Positions 6,955 through 11,278 of a stretch of 11,278 nt of DNA are shown one piece after another. This stretch comes from Phycisphaerales bacterium (GTDB lineage: Bacteria > Planctomycetota > Phycisphaerae > Phycisphaerales > UBA1924): NCBI GenBank assembly GCA_029212425.1, contig JARGNC010000075.1, forward strand, positions 1 to 11,278. Direction: 5' to 3'. Position 1 is the first letter of the stretch; each line of letters opens with the position of its first letter. The notes under the pieces were generated by a model, which was not told the DNA's origin, did no database searches, and saw only the letters and a list, made by a program, of their open reading frames with translations. The position numbers were made by a program, and so were the translations under genes.

Positions 6955-7236
6955 TCAGTCTTGTTCTTGATTCGCTCGCAAGATGCGTTCTGCATCTGCA
7001 GGCGTCATGGAACCTTCCGCGACGTACGCCGCGAGTTCGCGTTTGGTTTTTTCTTGCTCTTTGGTCTTCGCAACCCCGGTGAGTGTGCCGAACAGAATGC
7101 CGACGATCGCGATGGTGCCGCCCACTCCAAAGACAATCGCAATGACCAGATTGTCCCCCAAAGCGTTGATGATCGCTGATGCGTCATCCTGAGCAAGTGT
7201 CTGGCAGAGAGTCATTGAAGCGAGTGTGGGTGACAT
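6955..7236 (-). CDS. Small membrane protein of the tandem trio, copy A
   Basis: The 93-residue product has a polar N-terminus (1-28), one membrane helix at about 29-53 (NLVIAIVFGVGGTIAIVGIL), then a charged segment (KTKEQEKTKR). It ends in the tail AAYVAEGSMTPADAERIL shared with the next two genes. By the positive-inside rule the tail is cytoplasmic. The tail resembles the short helical SHOCT-like module (pattern EGKITPEEAxxLL) found in many bacterial membrane and regulatory proteins; that match is by eye. AAAGGA precedes the ATG by about six bases. This copy is last in transcription order and has a longer N-terminus than the others, with a possible weak signal-like stretch. It ends 10 bases from the converging guaB stop with no terminator hairpin between them. 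Function unknown. Confidence 0.8.
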   Translation of the reverse strand: MSPTLASMTLCQTLAQDDASAIINALGDNLVIAIVFGVGGTIAIVGILFGTLTGVAKTKEQEKTKRELAAYVAEGSMTPADAERILRANQEQD

Positions 7237-7293
7237 AGCGAGTCCTTTGTGCGTATCTGGTTTCAGTTGTGCGAAGGAGCGGATGCTGACCGA

Positions 7294-7494
7294 TCAATCG
7301 CTCGAAGATTTTTTTCCCGCAGCGATGAGTCGTTCGCCTTGTTCAGGGGTCATCGATCCCTCAGCGACATATGCCGCGACTTCTCGCTTGGTCTGTTCGC
7401 GTTCTTTGCTCTTCGACATCGCGTGGAGGATTCCTAGCATCGCGAGGAATCCCAAGATCCCGATGAAGATGATCATGGCAAGATTGGTGTCCAT
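7294..7494 (-). CDS. Small membrane protein of the tandem trio, copy B
   Basis: The 66-residue product starts directly with a membrane helix (MDTNLAMIIFIGILGFLAML), followed by a basic segment (SKSKEREQTKR) and the shared tail EVAAYVAEGSMTPEQGERLI. It ends in a short KKSSSD end. GGAGAAAG lies a few bases before the ATG, a strong ribosome site. It is separated by 63 bases from copy C upstream and 57 bases from copy A downstream, each gap holding its own ribosome site, so the three are probably translated separately from one mRNA. It is the most compact copy and defines the minimal unit of the family. Function unknown. Confidence 0.82.
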   Translation of the reverse strand: MDTNLAMIIFIGILGFLAMLGILHAMSKSKEREQTKREVAAYVAEGSMTPEQGERLIAAGKKSSSD

Positions 7495-7557
7495 TGCTTT
7501 CTCCGGTAATCAGCTCTTGCTGAGCATTGGTTTGAATCAGTGTTCACATGGTGAGTT

Positions 7558-7788
7558 TCAGTTACAGCCGCGTCGTTTCCCAGCCGCCAGGAGTCGTTCG
7601 CCTTGCTCAGGGGTCATGGAGCCCTCGGCGATGTACGCAGCGATTTCGCGACGAGTCCGCTCGCCCGCGATGCCGGTCGCCATCCGAGCGAACGCTTTCA
7701 CGACAACAATCAACACGATCGCTGATGCGATCAGCGTCGGAAGATAGATGTCCTCGTTGTTGATGAATGTATGAATCAAGTTTTCCAT
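7558..7788 (-). CDS. Small membrane protein of the tandem trio, copy C
   Basis: The 76-residue product has a polar acidic N-terminus (MENLIHTFINNEDIYLPT), one membrane helix (about 18-38, LIASAIVLIVVVKAFARM), then an arginine-rich juxtamembrane part (GERTRR). It ends in the shared tail EIAAYIAEGSMTPEQGERLL and a basic end KRRGCN. The frame is open to 8049, but the start at 7788 is preceded by GGAGAAG at a good distance. The extra upstream residues look like non-coding translation and would overlap the neighbouring gene. It is first in transcription order. A -10 box (7887-7882) and a palindrome (7854-7866) lie upstream and may control the trio. Confidence 0.82.
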   Translation of the reverse strand: MENLIHTFINNEDIYLPTLIASAIVLIVVVKAFARMATGIAGERTRREIAAYIAEGSMTPEQGERLLAAGKRRGCN

Positions 7789-7853
7789 TGTGCTTCTCCA
7801 GTCGAGTCGATCGCCCAAGCATGTCCCGCGCAAGCAGATCTCGCATGACAGTA

Positions 7854-7866
7854 TTGGGAATCCCAA
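7854..7866. promoter_or_regulatory. Perfect palindrome TTGGGAATCCCAA upstream of the trio
   Basis: This is a six-base inverted repeat around one central A, lying 66 bases before the start of copy C and about ten bases downstream of the predicted start of transcription. Read on the minus strand, the 12 bases TTGGGATTCCCA recur at 10443-10454 in the gap after threonine synthase. It looks like an operator, but no regulator is known from this window. Confidence 0.35.
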
Positions 7867-7881
7867 CGGCTGTCTTTCAAT

Positions 7882-7887
7882 ATCATA
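7882..7887 (-). promoter_or_regulatory. Candidate -10 box TATGAT for the trio
   Basis: Read on the minus strand, 7887-7882 is TATGAT, preceded by GA. The same eight bases (GATATGAT) form the -10 region at 372-379. Transcription would start near 7875, giving a leader of roughly 87 bases. No strong -35 box is seen; co-transcription with the 281-residue gene is the alternative. Confidence 0.35.
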
Positions 7888-7963
7888 TCGACGAATGCGG
7901 AATCCTCGAAGAAACATTTTCTGTATCAAACGAGATACCAGTTCAGGAGCGAATTCAACCCCC

Positions 7964-8809
7964 TCAGAGATCCCCACGCATGGTTCGTTCAACCAGTGCG
8001 AGCCAGACTGAGTAAAACCCAAACGCTTCTGGTGTGCGTTTCTTTGCACTCAGCATCCCGCTCCCCGATTTCATGCGGATCCGAGCCGGCGGCGTAAAGC
8101 TCTCAAACCCTCGATCGATCCGGGTTCCATCAAGATATGGCTCGAGCAGTTCAATCGGATCTGGAGGTGCAAGCAGGGATGGGCGTTCATCCGAATCTTC
8201 CAGCGATCGGATCAGCGTGCGTTGTCCTTTGAGTCGCAGCAAGCGAGGTTTGTCATCCATCATCAGATGGATATCCATCATCTCCCTTGTTCGAGTCCGT
8301 TCTGTCGTGGTCTTCCGGACTCCGGAGGTCAGCTGCGAAGCCATGTTGGATGCCGCGGATCCGAACCGGTAATGACCGAGCGATCGACGCTCAACATCAA
8401 CATTGGTTTCGATATATCGAGCGGTGCCAAAGACCACAAGTCGGATGTCATCAGTGGTGAAGGTCCATGCCGGCTCGTCATTATCGTCCGTCGCGAAGGA
8501 GGTGGGGTGGGTATCCGGGAATCGGACCACGCGTTTGACAGGTTCGGGTTCAGGGAACTGCAACATCGCATCTTCGTCAATCGCGACCGCGAGCACCCCG
8601 AGATTGTGGAGTGCTCGGAGGATCTCATCACTGATGATTGAGTCGATCATGCCGACCACAGTTGGTGGATCGGCTTTCGCTTCGAGAGCCGCTTTCTCGT
8701 ATTCGATCCCAGCTGCCGTTGCCAGCGCTTCCGCTCGATCCTCATGCGTGAATCCGCTCGGCCAGCCGAGGATCGAGAGGTACGCATTGTGATCCTCATT
8801 GGAACTCAT
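7964..8809 (-). CDS. Hypothetical cytoplasmic protein, 281 residues
   Basis: I do not recognise a family. There is no signal peptide or membrane helix. Residues 1-75 form a compact-looking unit (LSILGWPSGFTHEDRAEALA, then AAGIEYEKAALEAK, then EILRALHNLGVLAVAI) that by eye suggests a small alpha/beta adaptor-like fold. Residues 80-125 are acidic and Pro-rich. The C-terminal half carries strand-like segments (DIRLVVFGTARYIET; DIHLMMDDKPRLLRL) and an amphipathic end (YSVWLALVERTM). ATG starts at 8881 and 8857 would overlap threonine synthase. The start at 8809 is preferred because a TATTAT box lies exactly one turn upstream, giving a leaderless mRNA. Codon use matches the neighbours. The trio of small membrane genes follows in the same direction after 175 bases and may share its transcript. 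Confidence 0.78.
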   Translation of the reverse strand: MSSNEDHNAYLSILGWPSGFTHEDRAEALATAAGIEYEKAALEAKADPPTVVGMIDSIISDEILRALHNLGVLAVAIDEDAMLQFPEPEPVKRVVRFPDTHPTSFATDDNDEPAWTFTTDDIRLVVFGTARYIETNVDVERRSLGHYRFGSAASNMASQLTSGVRKTTTERTRTREMMDIHLMMDDKPRLLRLKGQRTLIRSLEDSDERPSLLAPPDPIELLEPYLDGTRIDRGFESFTPPARIRMKSGSGMLSAKKRTPEAFGFYSVWLALVERTMRGDL

Positions 8810-8815
8810 CAGTTC

Positions 8816-8821
8816 ATAATA
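8816..8821 (-). promoter_or_regulatory. -10 box TATTAT for the 281-residue gene, leaderless layout
   Basis: Read on the minus strand, 8821-8816 is TATTAT, five of six to consensus. Six bases separate it from the ATG at 8809, so the transcript would begin at the start codon. No Shine-Dalgarno is present before 8809. Confidence 0.45.
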
Positions 8822-8844
8822 CACAAAGGTCAATCCAATCGGAA

Positions 8845-8850
8845 TAGGAT
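8845..8850 (+). promoter_or_regulatory. Possible -10 box TAGGAT for threonine synthase
   Basis: TAGGAT keeps the three most conserved -10 bases and stands five bases before the ATG at 8856, the same layout as guaB. The AGGA inside it could instead act as a ribosome site eight bases from the ATG. The -35 region is weak and would overlap the -10 box of the divergent gene. Confidence 0.3.
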
Positions 8851-8855
8851 CGTCC

Positions 8856-10346
8856 ATGCACACCGATTCCAAAACGCCCATCGCGCAACAGAAATGCTTG
8901 AACCCGGACTGTGGATCGACATACCCAGTTCACGAGGTCCATCTCGCGTGTTCAAGCTGCGGCGAGATGCTCGACATTGTCTACGACTGGGACCAATCGT
9001 GGCCAAGATCCCAGCGAAACTGGTCGATTTTCGGCAAGCGTGGGTCCACCTTTGGATCACGCGTCGCAGCAGGTGTGGAGCACGCAACCGAATCCATGCT
9101 CGATTTCTCCGGAGTCTGGCGCTTCCGTGAGTTGCTCCCGTTCTGGAAGCATGCGAACAACGGCCAATCCGACATCGTGACGGTCGGAGAGGGACGGACC
9201 AACCTCCAACAAGCGGACCAACTGGCAAAGCACATCGGATTCAACCACGACCAAGGGGGCCGATTGTACCTGCAGTATGAGGGATTCAACCCGTCCGGAT
9301 CGTTTAAGGACAACGGGATGACCGCCGCGTATACGCACGCGCGGATGGTGGGCGCGTCGAAGGTTGCGTGTGCTTCGACCGGGAACACCAGCGCGTCGCT
9401 CGCGATGTACGCGTCGCTCACCGGCATGAAAGCGTATGTCTTCATCGGCGAGGGCAAAATCGCGTATGGCAAGCTCTCACAAGCACTTGACTACGGCGCG
9501 ACAACGCTGCAGGTCGCTGGGGATTTCGATGCGTGCTTGGCGCGGGTGCGCGAGATCGCTGAAACCCGTCCAGAAGTGGGGGTCTACCTGATGAACTCGG
9601 TCAACCCGTTTCGCTTGGAGGGTCAGAAGACCATCATGCTCCGGATTCTCGAAGGCATGAACTGGGAAATCCCGGACTGGATCATCGTCCCAGGCGGGAA
9701 CCTCGGGAACTGTTCGGCGTTTGCCAAAGCGTTTTCTGAACTGAAAGAGCTCGGGATGATCGATCGGATCCCAAGATTGGCGATCATCAACGCAAAGGGG
9801 GCGCGGACACTGGATCGGATCGTCAATGAGCAGGGGGTCACATGGAGCGGTGGTCGCTACGACAAATCCGCAGTTCAAGCGGAATATGAGCGGATGGATC
9901 GGGAGAATGAGCGAGCGGACACCGTCGCGAGCGCGATCGAGATCAATCGACCTGTAAACCTTCCCAAAGCACTCCGTGCGCTCGACATCATGGATGGAGT
10001 CGTCCGGAGCTACGACGACGAGACCATCGTCGAGCACAAAGGGATGGTGGGTCGGTTCGGGTTCGGATGCGAACCCGCGAGCGGAGCATCGGTCGCAGGG
10101 GCTCGGTATCTATTGGAAGAGGGGGTCATCAAGCCGACGGATCGCGTCGCGTGTGTCCTGACAGGGCATCAACTCAAGGATCCGGATGTGACCGTGGGGT
10201 ACCACACAGGGCTCCCGACCAAGCAGGCTCAGCAATGGCTCGGCGAGCAAACGCCTGGAGCGGTCGGCAGATCGGCAAATCGTCCGATCCGCGTAGCTGA
10301 TAATCTGGAAGCGATCATCAACGCGATGGGCGTTGATGACCGTTGA
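8856..10346 (+). CDS. thrC: Threonine synthase (PLP-dependent)
   Basis: Threonine synthase converts O-phosphohomoserine to threonine, the last step of threonine synthesis, in the cytoplasm. The 496-residue product opens with a zinc-ribbon-like segment with Cys14, Cys19, Cys32 and Cys35. The fold-type II PLP domain carries NPSGSFKDNGM (145-155, Lys151 being the expected Schiff-base lysine), ASTGNTSAS (173-181) and the phosphate-binding loop VPGGNLGN (278-285). The later block GCEPASGASVAGA (404-416) closes the active site. All core motifs of the threonine synthase branch are intact, and the length is normal for the zinc-ribbon type. Related cysteate or diaminopropionate enzymes share the fold, but the motifs fit threonine synthase best. 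The gene diverges from the 281-residue gene across 46 bases. It stands apart from other threonine genes. No plus-strand intrinsic terminator follows. Confidence 0.93.
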   Translation: MHTDSKTPIAQQKCLNPDCGSTYPVHEVHLACSSCGEMLDIVYDWDQSWPRSQRNWSIFGKRGSTFGSRVAAGVEHATESMLDFSGVWRFRELLPFWKHANNGQSDIVTVGEGRTNLQQADQLAKHIGFNHDQGGRLYLQYEGFNPSGSFKDNGMTAAYTHARMVGASKVACASTGNTSASLAMYASLTGMKAYVFIGEGKIAYGKLSQALDYGATTLQVAGDFDACLARVREIAETRPEVGVYLMNSVNPFRLEGQKTIMLRILEGMNWEIPDWIIVPGGNLGNCSAFAKAFSELKELGMIDRIPRLAIINAKGARTLDRIVNEQGVTWSGGRYDKSAVQAEYERMDRENERADTVASAIEINRPVNLPKALRALDIMDGVVRSYDDETIVEHKGMVGRFGFGCEPASGASVAGARYLLEEGVIKPTDRVACVLTGHQLKDPDVTVGYHTGLPTKQAQQWLGEQTPGAVGRSANRPIRVADNLEAIINAMGVDDR

Positions 10347-10376
10347 GACCAACCGATTGGGAATCTGCGCGGAGCA

Positions 10377-10431
10377 GTGGTAGAGAAGGAACCCCTTTTC
10401 AAGTCGGCTCGTGAGCCGAGGATCTACCCAC
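10377..10431. repeat. Nested inverted repeat after thrC
   Basis: The outer arms GTGGTAGA (10377-10384) and TCTACCCAC (10423-10431) pair with one bulged C. Inside them TCGGCT (10404-10409) pairs perfectly with AGCCGA (10414-10419) around CGTG. In a plus-strand transcript this would fold in the 3' untranslated region of thrC. No T-run follows. Confidence 0.4.
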
Positions 10432-10442
10432 CCGGCGTCGAT

Positions 10443-10472
10443 TTGGGATTCCCAGGCAGCGCTGCGGAATCC
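10443..10472. repeat. Hairpin containing a second copy of TTGGGATTCCCA
   Basis: GGATTCC at 10446-10452 pairs with GGAATCC at 10466-10472; the loop contains the ten-base palindrome GCAGCGCTGC (10456-10465). The left arm lies inside TTGGGATTCCCA (10443-10454), itself an inverted repeat and identical to the minus-strand reading of the palindrome upstream of the small membrane genes. Confidence 0.4.
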
Positions 10473-10480
10473 GCGTTGGA

Positions 10481-10517
10481 TTAAAAACGGACGCGGGCTC
10501 TCGCCTTCCCGCGTCCG
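10481..10517 (-). terminator. Strong minus-strand intrinsic terminator
   Basis: CGGACGCGGG (10488-10497) pairs perfectly with CCCGCGTCCG (10508-10517), a ten-base stem with a ten-base loop. On the minus strand the stem is followed by TTTTTAA (10487-10481), the classic layout. On the plus strand no T-run follows, so this does not terminate thrC. It ends a minus-strand transcript, yet no convincing minus-strand gene lies upstream of it in the window. Confidence 0.7.
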
Positions 10518-10630
10518 AAGGTGGGCAGCCACGCTGGCTGCTCCCCTCCCGAAACCCCGGAGAGGCGGTGTGCCCCGCCGGGGAGGGTTTCCAAACAGGT
10601 TGGGGACATTGACGATCCTGCCTGGAAACC
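10481..10630 (-). ncRNA. Candidate structured RNA ending in the terminator
   Basis: Read 5' to 3' on the minus strand there are four consecutive stem-loops in 150 bases. First, GGTTTCCA with TGGAAACC (10630-10623 and 10593-10586), with an inner CAGG/CCTG stem. Second, GAAACCC with GGGTTTC (10591-10585 and 10557-10551), with an inner GGCGG/CCGCC stem. Third, GCAGCCA with TGGCTGC (10541-10525) around a three-base loop. Fourth, the terminator at 10517-10481. The first two share bases 10586-10591 and cannot form together. The motifs of SRP RNA, RNase P RNA, tmRNA and 6S RNA that I know are absent. The upstream promoter is not clear. It could also be an attenuator-type leader or simply a cluster of inverted repeats. 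Strand is inferred from the T-run only. Confidence 0.35.
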
Positions 10631-10640
10631 AAACGACTCA

Positions 10641-11207
10641 TTCACTGCCAAGTAAGGAGTTGTTCGTTGTGCTGTTTGGTGACTCTTTCGAGCCATAAAT
10701 CTGTTCTGGTATTCTCAGGTTTTTGTTCGGTTGCTACTTGATTCAAGGTCCATTGTTCGGAGCCAGTTTCTTTCCTTGGGGAAATGATTGACTCGAACAC
10801 ACTATTCGCAACCGGATTCAATCTGGATGCATTCGCTGGTAGACGATTTGAATTCAAAGAGTCATTTGGGGCGAATAAACCATAGCGACATCAAGAAAAA
10901 ACTCAATAAATCGCATTTTTCAAACAAGAACGGGTGGTTCATATTTCCCAGAGAATTCTGATTGAAAAAGATCAAAATTGAGTGTGAATCTATGGAACAG
11001 TTCCTTTTGCGACTGATTATTCGACCCGAACAAGATTATGAATTTGCTGAGGTGATATCTGAGCGTTCGATGGTTTCCGCTGGATGATTTTCTGAAATGT
11101 GAGACAGATTGTTCTTGCGATCTCTGTTCGATTGATGATAGATTGTGTGTGGTAGCCGTTGTAATGGATGTCGTGGTCCGTACGGTATGTTTCGTGAGGG
11201 TAAAAAT
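10641..11207. other. AT-rich stretch without a convincing gene
   Basis: GC content drops sharply after the structured region. Frames are short: a 33-codon frame at 10784-10885 (MIDSNTLFATGF...) and a 31-codon frame at 10992-11087 (MEQFLLRLIIRP...) have no support beyond an ATG, and minus-strand frames here have poor starts. An eight-base inverted repeat TTTTTCAA (10916-10923) and TTGAAAAA (10962-10969) spans 38 bases and may be chance in AT-rich DNA. Much of the stretch is probably the upstream region of the gene starting at 11208. Confidence 0.45.
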
Positions 11208-11278
11208 ATGTGTATTTCGATGATTCCCAGATTGGGATTGTTGTTCGTTTGTTCGGGTGCATTGGCAGCTGAGCCGTT
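11208..11278 (+). CDS. N-terminus of a secreted protein, cut by the window edge
   Basis: The ATG at 11208 opens a frame that runs to the window edge and reads MCISMIPRLGLLFVCSGALA, then AEP. This is a clear signal peptide: a short N-region with one Arg, a hydrophobic core LGLLFVCSGAL and a likely cleavage after ALA-A. GAGGG at 11196-11200 lies seven bases before the ATG, a good ribosome site; a second ATG at 11220 is possible but badly spaced. Only 23 codons are visible, so nothing can be said about the mature protein. The cysteine at residue 15 is not followed by a lipobox-like context, so a lipoprotein is unlikely. Confidence 0.65.
   Translation, partial: MCISMIPRLGLLFVCSGALAAEP

Noticed and set aside
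7789..8049. Upstream extension of copy C of the trio to a 163-residue protein
   Set aside because: A strong ribosome site precedes the ATG at 7788, the added residues have no family resemblance, and the extension overlaps the 281-residue gene.
10481..10630. Identity as SRP RNA, RNase P RNA, tmRNA or 6S RNA
   Set aside because: An AGCAGCC string on the minus strand recalls SRP RNA, but the GGAA tetraloop and its partner bases are missing. The conserved GAGGAAAGTCC of RNase P, the tRNA-like end of tmRNA and the long central bubble of 6S RNA are also absent.
10642..10857. Minus-strand frame of 71 codons upstream of the terminator at 10481-10517
   Set aside because: It starts with TTG without a ribosome site and shows no recognisable pattern. 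It cannot be excluded as the source of the minus-strand transcript, but support is too weak.
10784..10885. Plus-strand 33-codon frame beginning MIDSNTLFATGF
   Set aside because: GGGG precedes the ATG but too closely, and nothing else supports coding. It is kept only as a remark in the AT-rich stretch.
11017..11262. Minus-strand frame of 81 codons at the right edge
   Set aside because: It overlaps the well-supported ribosome site and signal peptide of the plus-strand gene at 11208 and has no ribosome site of its own that I can see.
1..11278. tRNA genes, CRISPR arrays, insertion sequences, phage or defence genes
   Set aside because: I saw no regular spacer-repeat array, no transposase or integrase motif, no TTCGAAT-type T-arm in a cloverleaf, and no recognisable defence domain.

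Overview
The window looks like chromosomal DNA of a planctomycete, most likely of the Phycisphaerae group. The strongest pointer is a secreted protein at 1554-2156 that ends in a PEP-CTERM-like tail of the short form common there (PAPG, a hydrophobic stretch, then RRRR). A mixture of Shine-Dalgarno-led and apparently leaderless genes, and a family of short membrane proteins with an AAYVAEGSMTPE-type tail, fit that reading. This placement is inference from the sequence alone. Most of the window is GC-rich housekeeping DNA; about 320 bases at the left edge and about 640 bases at the right edge are clearly more AT-rich.

Layout. 28-315 is a small AT-rich hypothetical gene. 386-880 is a cytoplasmic hypothetical protein behind a -10 box that would give a leaderless mRNA. 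981-1343 is a STAS-domain anti-sigma-factor antagonist with a hairpin leader. 1554-2156 is the PEP-CTERM-like secreted protein, closed by a strong terminator shared with the converging gene. On the minus strand follow a Bax inhibitor-1/YccA-family membrane protein (2245-3060) and a glycogen debranching enzyme (3178-5325). Divergent from the latter is guaB, IMP dehydrogenase (5379-6944). Then on the minus strand come three tandem paralogous small membrane proteins (6955-7788) and a 281-residue hypothetical protein (7964-8809). The latter shares a 46-bp divergent promoter region with threonine synthase (8856-10346).

The last 930 bases hold no convincing complete gene. 10377-10630 is densely packed with inverted repeats. 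Its minus strand reads as a possible structured RNA ending in a textbook intrinsic terminator, with two hairpins that cannot form together. An AT-rich stretch follows, and the window ends inside the signal peptide of a new secreted protein (start at 11208).

The metabolic genes (glycogen debranching, GMP synthesis, threonine synthesis) are unrelated in pathway and look like ordinary chromosome neighbours, not a cluster. The parts that ordinary annotation does not explain are the trio of small membrane proteins with their upstream palindrome, the structured region after threonine synthase, and the recurring -10 boxes placed exactly one turn before start codons.
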